Source: Prevotella sp.
GTDB lineage: Bacteria > Bacteroidota > Bacteroidia > Bacteroidales > Bacteroidaceae
NCBI GenBank assembly: GCA_024681875.1
Contig: JAILAA010000057.1
Coordinates: 1 to 34,481 of the forward strand
DNA length: 34,481 nucleotides
Direction: 5' to 3'
Made by a program: the position numbers and the translations under genes. Within the stretch, counting starts at the first letter, position 1. Each line of letters starts with the position of its first letter. Below are positions 18,255-26,081 of the stretch, in pieces. The notes under the pieces were generated by a model. It saw only the letters and a program-made list of their open reading frames with translations, had not been told where the DNA came from and made no database searches.

Positions 18255-19379
18255 ATGAGATTCACCGTATCAAGCACTGCCTTGGCTGCACGTTTGTCAG
18301 CTTTGGGAAGAGTTATCAATAGCAAGAATTCACTGCCCATATTGGGCGATTTCCTCTTTGAGGTGGCTGATGGAAAGCTGCGCCTGATGGCCAGTGACAG
18401 CGAAGTGGTGATGCAGACGACGCTGGAAATGAACGAGTCAGACAGCGACGGACGCTTCTGCGTGGGCAGCCACGACCTCTTGGAAGCTGTAAAGGGCATC
18501 TCAGAGCAGCCCATAACCATCGATGTTGATCAGCAGGCAAACATTGCCAAAATCAGCTATCAGAATGGTATGTTCTCACTGCCCGTGGAGAACGCTGATG
18601 AGTATCCGCAGCCTCAGCAGATAGGCGATCAGGCTACAGTCATTAACATTCCTACTCAGGTGCTTGCCGACAACATTAACCGCTCTATCTTCGCAACAGC
18701 TCAGGACGAGTTGCGCCCCGTAATGAACGGCATTTACTTCGATTTGACGCCCGACTGTCTGGCTGTGGTGGCCAGCGACGGACACAAACTGGTTCGCAAT
18801 AAGATATTGAATATCAAGGGTGAGCAGCCCGCTTCGTTCATCCTCCCCAAGAAGCCAGCATCGCTGCTAAAGGGCGTCTTAGGCAAGCAGGCTGGCGATG
18901 TCGTCATCCGTTTCGATGACCGCAATGCTGAGATTGTCTTTGAAGATGGTGTCATCATCTGCCGTCTTATTGAGGGACGCTATCCCAATTATAATAGCGT
19001 TATTCCGCAGAGCAACCCTAATCAGCTCACCGTCGATCGTCTCGGTCTGCTCTCTGCTTTGCGCCGTGTGCAGCCGTTCAGTAATGACAGCAGCAACCTC
19101 ATCCGCTTCCATGTGGAGAACGGCACTCTGCAGCTTGATGCCGAAGACTACGACTTCTCAAAGACAGCTACCGAGCACATGTCATGCGACTATAACGGTA
19201 TGCCCATGAGTATCGGCTTCAAAGGCTCTTCTTTCATTGAGATACTGAGCAACTTCGAGTGCCAGGACGTAGTCATTCAGCTGGCAGATCCCAGCCGTGC
19301 CGGACTGGTGCTGCCCTCAGAGCAGCCTGCTGATCAGGATGTGCTTATGCTGATGATGCCCATGCTTATCAACGACTAA
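18255..19379 (+). CDS. dnaN: DNA polymerase III beta subunit (sliding clamp)
   Basis: The 374-residue clamp forms a ring dimer that holds the replicative polymerase on DNA. Three repeated clamp domains are recognisable, starting MRFTVSSTALAARLSALGRVI, and a typical C-terminal end (PADQDVLMLMMPMLIND) corresponds to the region that closes the partner-binding pocket. The length is normal for Bacteroidota. It has its own consensus promoter and is followed 7 bases later by an exonuclease gene, so the pair is probably one operon. It is not beside dnaA here, and no origin features were seen. Confidence 0.97.
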   Translation: MRFTVSSTALAARLSALGRVINSKNSLPILGDFLFEVADGKLRLMASDSEVVMQTTLEMNESDSDGRFCVGSHDLLEAVKGISEQPITIDVDQQANIAKISYQNGMFSLPVENADEYPQPQQIGDQATVINIPTQVLADNINRSIFATAQDELRPVMNGIYFDLTPDCLAVVASDGHKLVRNKILNIKGEQPASFILPKKPASLLKGVLGKQAGDVVIRFDDRNAEIVFEDGVIICRLIEGRYPNYNSVIPQSNPNQLTVDRLGLLSALRRVQPFSNDSSNLIRFHVENGTLQLDAEDYDFSKTATEHMSCDYNGMPMSIGFKGSSFIEILSNFECQDVVIQLADPSRAGLVLPSEQPADQDVLMLMMPMLIND

Positions 19380-19386
19380 TAGAAAG

Positions 19387-20262
19387 ATGAAGCTTAATCT
19401 AACAAAACCGCTGGTCGTCTTCGATTTGGAGACGACCGGTCTTGATTTGGTAAGGGACCGAATCATACAGATTTCCTATATCAAGGTGTTTCCTAATGGC
19501 GAGGAGGAACGTCGTAACTATCTCATCAACCCAGAATGTTATATCCTGCCGATGATTACCCAACTGACGGGCATCTCGAATGAAGATGTGAAAGACCAGC
19601 CCACCTTCAGGCAACTGGCATCACAGCTTAACGACACCTTCAAGGGTTGTGACTTCGCAGGCTTCAACTCCAACCACTTCGACATCCCTTTGCTGGCTGA
19701 GGAGTTCTTACGTGCCGGCATCGACTTCGACTTTTCCAAGTGTCGTCTTATCGATGCGCAGACCATCTTCCATAAGATGGAACGTCGCAATCTGGCCGCC
19801 GCCTATAAGTTCTACTGTGGGCGGAAGATGGAGGAGGACTTCACCGCCCATCGTGCCGATGAGGACACCGAGGCCACTTGGCGTGTGCTGCAGGCCGAGC
19901 TCGACTACTATACCGAAGAGCACCAGCGCTCGATAGGCGAAGACCCCGAAGGACGCACGTTGCGGAACGATGTGCAAGTGCTGTCCGACTTCTCTCGCGT
20001 TAATAATAATGTGGATTTCGCAGGCCGCATTGTATGGGGCGAGGCGAAGGATGCCAAGGGCAATACCATTCTTGACAAGGACGGCAAGCAGGTGATGACC
20101 GAATACTTCAACTTTGGTAAGTACAAGGGCAAGACGGTGGCTGAAGTGTTGCGCATTGACCAGGGCTATTATGCCTGGATCATGGGTGGTGACTTTACCT
20201 ATAACACCAAGCAGGTGCTTACCCGTATCAGGCTGCGAGAGGCCCAGATGCAGAAACACTGA
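19387..20262 (+). CDS. DEDDh 3'-5' exonuclease (DnaQ-like)
   Basis: A 291-residue protein. Residues 8-170 form a DnaQ/exonuclease-X-like nuclease domain: ExoI motif VVFDLETTG (D13, E15), ExoII within GFNSNHFDIPLL, and ExoIII HRADED (H155, D160), the DEDDh pattern. The C-terminal portion (about 225-290), with FNFGKYKGKTVAEVLR and YYAWIMGGDF, resembles the small domain that follows the nuclease in exonuclease X-like proteins. Linked directly to dnaN, it may proofread or process DNA ends, but which role is inference. It is followed by a strong terminator. Confidence 0.9.
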   Translation: MKLNLTKPLVVFDLETTGLDLVRDRIIQISYIKVFPNGEEERRNYLINPECYILPMITQLTGISNEDVKDQPTFRQLASQLNDTFKGCDFAGFNSNHFDIPLLAEEFLRAGIDFDFSKCRLIDAQTIFHKMERRNLAAAYKFYCGRKMEEDFTAHRADEDTEATWRVLQAELDYYTEEHQRSIGEDPEGRTLRNDVQVLSDFSRVNNNVDFAGRIVWGEAKDAKGNTILDKDGKQVMTEYFNFGKYKGKTVAEVLRIDQGYYAWIMGGDFTYNTKQVLTRIRLREAQMQKH

Positions 20263-20273
20263 TGAAGGTCTAC

Positions 20274-20314
20274 AAAAACTCCCCGAGGCGCCAAGACGTT
20301 TCGGGGAGTTTTTT
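20274..20314. terminator. Strong bidirectional terminator
   Basis: ACTCCCCGA (20278-20286) and TCGGGGAGT (20301-20309) form a 9-bp stem, extended by AAAA/TTTT on either side. It lies between the exonuclease gene and the convergent dcuB, and has T-tracts on both strands. Confidence 0.9.
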
Positions 20315-20335
20315 CGTGTGGAGGTGCGAAGGTAC

Positions 20336-21670
20336 TCAATAGAATGCCAGCGTCAGTAGGTAGGCCACAATGGTGGAAGTGAACACGCAGATGAGGCCTG
20401 GCATCATAAACGAGTGGTTGAGCAGGTACTTGCCAATGACGGTGGTGCCGCTCCGGTCGAAGTTCACCGTGGCAATGTCAGAAGGATAGTTGGGGATGAA
20501 GAAATAACCATATACGCTGGGCAGAACACCCAACAAAACTGGTCCTGCAATGCCTAAGGAATAGGCCAGGGGCAGCATTGACACCACCACAGCACCCTGT
20601 GAGTTGATAAGCACCGATACGAGGAAGAACACAATAGCAATGCTCCATGGGTAGTCTTTCACCACGCCCTCCAGCATGGCCTGTATCTCGGGCATATAAT
20701 TCGAGAAATAGGTGTCGGCCATCCAGGCGATACCGTAGATAGCCACCACAGCCACCATACCGCTCTGCCAAACGGGACCTGCCACCGCTTTCTTCGGCTG
20801 CGCTTTGCAGAATATTATCATCAGCGCGGCAGCGGCAATCATCACAATCTGGATGACGATGTTCATCTTCAGTGGCTTGCCGTCCCAAGAGGGTAGGGCA
20901 CTCTGGAAGATGGCGAAGAAGACGATGACTAACAGAGCTGTTAAAAAGATGAACACAGCGTTCTTGGCTGACTGTGGAATTTGTAAGTCAAGTGTTGTGG
21001 CGTTGTTTCCGTAGATGTAGGCACGCTGCTCGGGGTCTTTCAGCTTGGCTTGGAAGACGGGGTCCTTGTCCAAGTCCAGTCCGCGGTGGTAGCTGGCTGC
21101 AGCAGCAGCCATCAAACCGCATAAACAAGCAGGTATTGAAACCATCAGCACGCCGGGGATGGATACGTCGAAGCCGTTGGCGTTAGAGATGGTAACAAAG
21201 GCCACCACGGCGGCAGCGATGGGCGAGCAAGTGATGCCCACCTGTGATGCTATCGAGGCCACGCCGCAGGGACGTTCAGGCCGAATGCCCTTCTTTAGTG
21301 AGATGTCGCAAATGATGGGCATCAGTGTGTAGACCACGTGGCCCGTTCCCACTAAAACGGTGAGGAAAAACGTAGTAAGTGGTGCTAAGAAGGTGATGCG
21401 GTCAGGGTGCTTGCGCAACAGCCGTTCCGCAATCTGTATGAGCCAGTCCATGCCGCCTGAGGCCTGCATAATACCAGCACATGTGACGGCGGCTATGATG
21501 ATATAGATGACGTCGGTAGGAGGGTTGCCGGGCTTCAGACCGAAGCCGAACACGAGGATGGCTAAACCGATGCCCGAAATAGCGCCTAAGGCCAGCGACC
21601 CGTAGCGCGAGCCAACCCACAGTGCGCCGAGCACGATGCATAGCTGCAGAATCATTGAAAAGGTAATCAT
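20336..21670 (-). CDS. dcuB: Anaerobic C4-dicarboxylate transporter, DcuA/DcuB family
   Basis: A 444-residue inner-membrane protein with 10 or more hydrophobic helices. It exchanges or exports C4-dicarboxylates such as fumarate, succinate and aspartate. Typical family features are MITFSMILQLCIVLGALWVG at the start, GTGHVVYTLMPIICDISLKK, RPCGVASIASQVGITCSPI, and VFFLVSVLINSQGAVVVSML. In succinate-producing anaerobes it probably exports succinate; DcuA and DcuB are not easily told apart by eye, so the symbol is a family-level call. The gene is alone, bounded by a bidirectional terminator and a divergent promoter region. Confidence 0.88.
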   Translation of the reverse strand: MITFSMILQLCIVLGALWVGSRYGSLALGAISGIGLAILVFGFGLKPGNPPTDVIYIIIAAVTCAGIMQASGGMDWLIQIAERLLRKHPDRITFLAPLTTFFLTVLVGTGHVVYTLMPIICDISLKKGIRPERPCGVASIASQVGITCSPIAAAVVAFVTISNANGFDVSIPGVLMVSIPACLCGLMAAAAASYHRGLDLDKDPVFQAKLKDPEQRAYIYGNNATTLDLQIPQSAKNAVFIFLTALLVIVFFAIFQSALPSWDGKPLKMNIVIQIVMIAAAALMIIFCKAQPKKAVAGPVWQSGMVAVVAIYGIAWMADTYFSNYMPEIQAMLEGVVKDYPWSIAIVFFLVSVLINSQGAVVVSMLPLAYSLGIAGPVLLGVLPSVYGYFFIPNYPSDIATVNFDRSGTTVIGKYLLNHSFMMPGLICVFTSTIVAYLLTLAFY

Positions 21671-21699
21671 AATTGCTTAAGTTTTTGGTTATTTGAGGA

Positions 21700-21707
21700 C
21701 AAAGGTA
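21700..21707 (-). promoter_or_regulatory. dcuB: -7 element for dcuB
   Basis: On the minus strand TACCTTTG is a good -7 element about 30 bases before the dcuB start. The upstream -33 position (TTTC) is weak. Confidence 0.5.
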
Positions 21708-21746
21708 CGATTTATTTTTGTTATAGGAAATAAAATGTTGATTATT

Positions 21747-21778
21747 TTTGGTGATTTCTTTCTTAGGCAGTATCTTTG
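21747..21778 (+). promoter_or_regulatory. xth: Promoter of the exonuclease III gene
   Basis: TTTG (21747-21750), a 20-base spacer and TATCTTTG (21771-21778) give a near-perfect Bacteroidota promoter, 20 bases before the ATG. The transcript would have a very short leader. Confidence 0.75.
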
Positions 21779-21798
21779 TACCCTAAACGGCAAATGAT

Positions 21799-22593
21799 AT
21801 GAAACTGATCAGTTGGAACGTGAATGGCCTGCGTGCCTGCGAGGGCAAGGGCTTCAGAGATACCTTTAGAGATTTGGATGCCGATTTCTTCTGCCTGCAG
21901 GAGACGAAGATGCAGCCCGACCAGTTGGATATAGCCTTCGAGGGCTATGAGTCCTATTGGAACTCAGCCGAGAAGAAGGGCTACAGCGGCACTGCCATTT
22001 TCACCAAACACAAGCCTCTCAGCGTGACCTACGGCATTGGCTCCCTCCCCTCAACGCTTGACAGGGCAGACTCCCTCGGACAGGGGGACTGTATTCACGA
22101 CCACGAGGGGCGCGTCATCACCTTGGAGATGCCCGACTTCTTTCTCGTCTGCTGCTACACACCCAACTCGCAGGACGGCCTGAAGCGCTTGGACTACCGC
22201 ATGTTGTGGGAGGATGACTTCCGCCAGTATCTGAAGAGACTCGACGCCGTGAAACCTGTTATCCTCTGCGGCGACCTGAACGTGGCACACCAGGAGATAG
22301 ACTTGAAGAATCCCAAGAGCAACCGTCGCAATGCCGGCTTCACCGACGAGGAGCGCGAGCAGTTCACCAACCTGCTCAACTGCGGCTTCACCGACACCTT
22401 CCGCTGGAAGTATCCCGAGCAGGTGACCTACTCGTGGTGGAGCTACCGCTTTCAGGCGCGTCAGAAGAATGCAGGCTGGCGCATCGACTATTTCGTTGTC
22501 AGCAACCGCCTGCTTCCCCGTGTTGCCGATGCTATCATCCATACCGATATCTATGGCTCCGACCATTGTCCTGTAGAGCTGGTTTTAGATTGA
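21799..22593 (+). CDS. xth: Exodeoxyribonuclease III (AP endonuclease)
   Basis: This 264-residue DNA repair enzyme cuts at abasic sites and has 3'-5' exonuclease activity. Motifs of the exonuclease-endonuclease-phosphatase fold are all present: [46 protein letters not shown] and the final YGSDHCPV. Residues 82-98 ([17 protein letters not shown]) interrupt the usual short link between YGIG and [10 protein letters not shown]. They are encoded by a G/C-run-rich segment with imperfect palindromes (22041-22093). The frame is intact and catalytic residues are retained. The next gene begins 4 bases after the stop. Confidence 0.94.
   Translation: MKLISWNVNGLRACEGKGFRDTFRDLDADFFCLQETKMQPDQLDIAFEGYESYWNSAEKKGYSGTAIFTKHKPLSVTYGIGSLPSTLDRADSLGQGDCIHDHEGRVITLEMPDFFLVCCYTPNSQDGLKRLDYRMLWEDDFRQYLKRLDAVKPVILCGDLNVAHQEIDLKNPKSNRRNAGFTDEEREQFTNLLNCGFTDTFRWKYPEQVTYSWWSYRFQARQKNAGWRIDYFVVSNRLLPRVADAIIHTDIYGSDHCPVELVLD
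22041..22093. repeat. Palindrome-rich insert within the exonuclease III gene
   Basis: The segment holds two imperfect hairpins in a row: CCCTCAACGCTTGACAGGG, with a small bulge, and CTCCCTCGGACAGGGGG. It encodes 17 residues not expected in the family. The pattern of C-runs answered by G-runs resembles the other in-gene elements, but the sequence is not the same as the CCCCTCCC family. Confidence 0.5.
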
Positions 22594-22597
22594 CACT

Positions 22598-24370
22598 ATG
22601 CCGATGAGAAGATTCCGTCTTGCCATCAAGAAGTTCTTCTGTTCGTTGTTCAGCAGTTTCAACAGGAATACTGCCATCCTGCTGGCTTTCCCCATAGCGA
22701 ACATGCTGTTCATGCATTATTACATGCATGAGTCAGGTTATTTGGAGTGGACATTTATGTATTCCATACCGGCCAACGTCTGCTCGGTCTTCTTTGATGT
22801 CTTCATCCTCTTGGTACTTTTCCTGCTGCTTTCCAAAAGAAGGTTGAAACCCGCATTGGCTTTAACATATGGCCTTACATTGGTTTGGGCGTTCGTTAAT
22901 GTTTTCTATGCCCGTTTCTTCTACTGCTATTTACCTCTTACAGCCATAGGACAGGCAGGCGGACTGCAAGACGGCACCGTCATGGGCACCATCTTTGCAG
23001 GGCTGCAATGGTGTGATTTGTTCTTTCTCATCTCTCCGGCACTTTTTGTAGTGCTTTATCGGCATACAAGAAAGATGCAGCTACGTTTGCGCCCAGTGCT
23101 GAATCTTCTCTTTGTTCCACTATTGTCGTTGCTTGCCACATTGCTTCTCTATTCGGCCTATCATTTCGCACAGTCCCGCTATCGTGGCAACTGGGAGCTA
23201 TATGCTTTCCGCATTCAGGAACTTACCTATGATGTCAATAGGGGAGGAACACCTCAGCTCTCGCGCTTCCAGGCAGGCAGCTTACGTACGGTTGCATTTG
23301 AAGTTTACGACATGCTGAGCGTCATGGAACTTTCTCCTGAACAACGGCAGGACATAAAGGCCTATTACGAAGACCATTCTGAGCGCATGTCATTGCATGA
23401 CCATCAGACGGGTGCACGCAACGTAGTCTTCATCCTGCTTGAGTCGTTCCTTTCTGCGCCAATAGGTTTAGAGGTGGACGGCAAGGAGATAACGCCGTTC
23501 TTAAACAGCTTGGTGCAAGACTCTGCGGTCTTCTATAATGGCAAAATGAAGGCAAACATTACCTGTGGAGAGTCTGGTGATGGACAGTTTATCTATATGA
23601 ACGGCCTGTTGCCCTTGCGACACAAGATGACTGTAGGAGTTGTGAAAGACCATACGCTCCCTGCTCTTCCCCGTGTCCTGTCGCGTGAGAAGGATGTAAG
23701 GCATACTGAGATTGTCGTGCCAACACTTCCCAATATGTGGCAGCAGGCCGATGTGAATGTAGCCTATGGTATCAATACCATGTTTTCGCTGGAAGACATT
23801 CCAATGAAAAACGGCTCTTCATTAACTGACGAAGATATCTTCAGCTTTGCGGCCACGACACTGAGCGCATCCAAAGAACCATTCTTTCAGTTGATTCTGA
23901 GCATTTCGACCCATAGTCCTTATGATGAGCACATGGGAGCAGACATCCTGGTAGGATGTACTTCCCTGCCAGTGGAGTATAGGAATTATCTTAATACGTG
24001 TCATTATACCGACCAGCAGATAAGCAAGTATATTGACGTTTTAAAAGAAAAGGGCCTTTATGACAGTACATTGATCGTCATTGCCGCAGACCATCATGCA
24101 CATCTTGAACGGCTGCAGATGAGTGGCAGGATAACCACACATATCCCATTGATTATTGTTCATGGAAGTATTGACAACAGCGCTGTGTGGCAGGGTGAAT
24201 GCAATCAGTTGGATGTGTACACTACTGTCCTCGACGTCTTGGGCATAGACAATGAGTGGCTGGGATTAGGCCATACCCTTTTGTCGCCCCATTACCGCAG
24301 TTCGGTAATGGACGAGGCTTATCAGATTTCTCGACTGATTATTGAAGGCAACTATTTCGCACCTTTCTAA
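22598..24370 (+). CDS. LtaS-like membrane phosphoglycerol/phosphoethanolamine transferase or sulfatase
   Basis: A 590-residue protein with about five N-terminal transmembrane helices (to about residue 200), then a large extracytoplasmic alkaline phosphatase/sulfatase-fold domain. Metal-site motifs include VFILLESF (E282), CGESGDGQF, in which S326 is aligned with the catalytic Thr of LtaS (GKTSDAEF), and IAADHHAH (D498, H499, H500). In Gram-negatives such proteins modify periplasmic glucans, lipid A or capsule with phosphoglycerol or phosphoethanolamine; the substrate here is unknown. Residues about 446-457 (GADILVGCTSLP) are encoded by a palindrome (23935-23966). The 3' end overlaps the convergent glycosyltransferase gene by 4 bases. 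It is probably translated from the xth transcript. Confidence 0.85.
   Translation: MPMRRFRLAIKKFFCSLFSSFNRNTAILLAFPIANMLFMHYYMHESGYLEWTFMYSIPANVCSVFFDVFILLVLFLLLSKRRLKPALALTYGLTLVWAFVNVFYARFFYCYLPLTAIGQAGGLQDGTVMGTIFAGLQWCDLFFLISPALFVVLYRHTRKMQLRLRPVLNLLFVPLLSLLATLLLYSAYHFAQSRYRGNWELYAFRIQELTYDVNRGGTPQLSRFQAGSLRTVAFEVYDMLSVMELSPEQRQDIKAYYEDHSERMSLHDHQTGARNVVFILLESFLSAPIGLEVDGKEITPFLNSLVQDSAVFYNGKMKANITCGESGDGQFIYMNGLLPLRHKMTVGVVKDHTLPALPRVLSREKDVRHTEIVVPTLPNMWQQADVNVAYGINTMFSLEDIPMKNGSSLTDEDIFSFAATTLSASKEPFFQLILSISTHSPYDEHMGADILVGCTSLPVEYRNYLNTCHYTDQQISKYIDVLKEKGLYDSTLIVIAADHHAHLERLQMSGRITTHIPLIIVHGSIDNSAVWQGECNQLDVYTTVLDVLGIDNEWLGLGHTLLSPHYRSSVMDEAYQISRLIIEGNYFAPF
23935..23966. repeat. Palindrome within the LtaS-like gene
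   Basis: The perfect inner stem ACATCCT (23943-23949), loop GGT, AGGATGT (23953-23959) is enclosed by GGGA (23935-23938) and TCCC (23963-23966). It encodes GADILVGCTSLP, between the conserved THSPYDE and the EYRNYLNTCHYTDQQI segment that reads as normal family sequence. Confidence 0.65.
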
Positions 24371-25548
24371 CCTTCCAGCGCTTTGAAGAAGTCTTCGGCG
24401 TATCTCTGCTCGTTGTAGTAGCCGGCGTGGGCCAGCAGAGCCTTTGACATCCTCTCACGCTTCTCCTTGTGCTCATAGAGGTCGAGGATAGCAGTCGTGA
24501 GGTTGTTCTGGAAGGCATCGTCGGTGGTGAGCAGGATGGCTCCATCGTCGTTCACCTCTTCAGGGATGCCGCCGCGACGCGTGGTGATGAGGGGCAGTCC
24601 GGTGGCTTGTGCCTCAAGCACGGTGTTGGGGCAGGGGTCGTCCCAAAGTGATGGGATGACGGCAATATCAGAAATCCTCAGATATCCAGGCATCTGCTTG
24701 TAGGGGATGAAGCCTGTGAAACGTATCCTGTCCTTGATGCTCTCTGCCTGCTGCTTGAGCGATTTGACGAAGTCGTCCTCGTTGCCGGTATTTCCGAAGA
24801 ACGGACTGCCGATGATGAGGAGCTTGATGTCGGGATGGTCGTTGAGGCGCTTCATCGACTCGATAAGCTCGCGCACGCCCTTCTCCGGCGTCACCCTGCC
24901 GCTGAACACCATGACGAAGTCGTCGTCGCTGAAGCCCAGCTGGCTGCGTGTGACGCTGGTGGCAGCCTTGGGCGAGAAGGCGTTCATGTCGATGCCGTTG
25001 AGGATGGAAACGCATTTCGTGTCTACAGGGTTGATGGTGCGCACGCAGCTGGATATATAGTCGGAGACGGTGAGGATGCGCGACGACTTGTCGTAGATCT
25101 CCTGTGCTCCCTTGGTATCCTTGTTCAGCAGGTCGTTGTGCAGATAGATGAACAGCCGCGTGCCCTCCGGCACCTCCATGCCTACGGCATAGCCCGGGCG
25201 GTTGTCGAGCAGGATGATGTCGTAGTGGTCTTGCTGCACCAGTTTCCATGCCTCACGGAAATAATATTCCATCGTGTAGTGGTAGTAGCCTTCGCCATGC
25301 AGCTTGTGGTGGAGGTTCTTTCTCACCTTGGCCCAGAAGCTCTTGACATCTATATATACATAGTGGTTGGTGGTCGACTGAAGGGCGGGATGTCCTGCCG
25401 TGGCTTCGTCGCCCACACTATAGACGGTGATGTCGTGCAACCGGTGTTCATTGTTGTACTTGAGGTAGAAGTCGATATGGTTTTCCACGGCACCGCCTCT
25501 GACGGCAGGCACTGGCAGGTTGCCGGATGTAAGGATGGCTATTTTCAT
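24367..25548 (-). CDS. Glycosyltransferase family 4
   Basis: A 393-residue GT-B-fold enzyme that transfers a sugar from a nucleotide donor, probably in lipopolysaccharide, capsule or exopolysaccharide synthesis. The N-terminal acceptor domain begins MKIAILTSGNLPVPAVRGGA. The C-terminal GT4 domain shows VFSGRVTPEKGVRELIESM, PSLWDDPCPNTVLEAQATGLP (the E-x7-E region) and ITTRRGGIPEEV. There is no membrane segment. The gene lies 12 bases after GtrA in the same direction, so the two form an operon. It converges on, and overlaps by 4 bases, the LtaS-like gene. Donor and acceptor cannot be read from the sequence. Confidence 0.9.
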   Translation of the reverse strand: MKIAILTSGNLPVPAVRGGAVENHIDFYLKYNNEHRLHDITVYSVGDEATAGHPALQSTTNHYVYIDVKSFWAKVRKNLHHKLHGEGYYHYTMEYYFREAWKLVQQDHYDIILLDNRPGYAVGMEVPEGTRLFIYLHNDLLNKDTKGAQEIYDKSSRILTVSDYISSCVRTINPVDTKCVSILNGIDMNAFSPKAATSVTRSQLGFSDDDFVMVFSGRVTPEKGVRELIESMKRLNDHPDIKLLIIGSPFFGNTGNEDDFVKSLKQQAESIKDRIRFTGFIPYKQMPGYLRISDIAVIPSLWDDPCPNTVLEAQATGLPLITTRRGGIPEEVNDDGAILLTTDDAFQNNLTTAILDLYEHKEKRERMSKALLAHAGYYNEQRYAEDFFKALEG

Positions 25549-25560
25549 GTTTCTGGCGTA

Positions 25561-25953
25561 TTATAGTTTCTTGACAGAGGTCCTGACCAGCAGGAAATTG
25601 ATAGGGATGCAGACCGCCAGCACAGGCACGATGGCCCACTGCCGGTCTACGCCAAGTCGGATGAACAGGTTGAGCAGCAGGAACTGCAGCGTGAAGTTGA
25701 CCGCATGGCTGGCCAGGAATCCCACGCCCTTCCTGGCCGTAGGCTTGACCTGAAAGGTGAAGTAGACCGTTAGCAGGAAGTTGACGACCAGGCTGACCAC
25801 ATAGCTGATAATCAGGGCCAGGTTGTGGTTGAGTCGGGGAGCCAGCAGCCAGTAGATGAACACCTGCAAGACAGTGGCTATGCCGCCCACGATACCAAAC
25901 CTGATGACTTCGCGGAATTTGGGTTGGCTGATGATGGTCTTGATATCCTGCAT
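25561..25953 (-). CDS. GtrA family membrane protein
   Basis: A 130-residue protein with four predicted transmembrane helices and the GtrA opening VIRFGIVGGIATVLQVFIYW, and a central SYVVSLVVNFLLTVYFTF. Family members are thought to flip or help deliver undecaprenyl-phosphate-linked sugars to the periplasmic face for cell-wall glycan synthesis. It is the first gene of an operon with the GT4 enzyme and is divergent from a GT-C-like gene. Together these support a surface-glycan modification system. Confidence 0.88.
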   Translation of the reverse strand: MQDIKTIISQPKFREVIRFGIVGGIATVLQVFIYWLLAPRLNHNLALIISYVVSLVVNFLLTVYFTFQVKPTARKGVGFLASHAVNFTLQFLLLNLFIRLGVDRQWAIVPVLAVCIPINFLLVRTSVKKL

Positions 25954-25976
25954 GACGTATGCTGTCTAATTGTTTG

Positions 25977-25984
25977 CAAAGATA
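25977..25984 (-). promoter_or_regulatory. -7 element of the gtrA-GT4 operon
   Basis: On the minus strand TATCTTTG lies 23 bases before the GtrA start. A CTTG (26008 to 26005) lies 20 bases further upstream as a possible -33 element. Confidence 0.6.
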
Positions 25985-26036
25985 GTGAATGTTTGCGACG
26001 CAGGCAAGCCTTGGCTTCAAAAAATGACGGAAAAAG

Positions 26037-26067
26037 TTTGCGGGTATGAAAAAATCGCTTACCTTTG
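26037..26067 (+). promoter_or_regulatory. Consensus promoter of the GT-C-like gene
   Basis: TTTG (26037-26040), exactly 19 bases, then TACCTTTG (26060-26067). The start of transcription would be near 26074. This lies downstream of the in-frame ATG at 26046, which therefore cannot be the main start; ATG 26082 or 26094 is used instead. Confidence 0.8.
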
Positions 26068-26081
26068 CATCCATAATAGCA

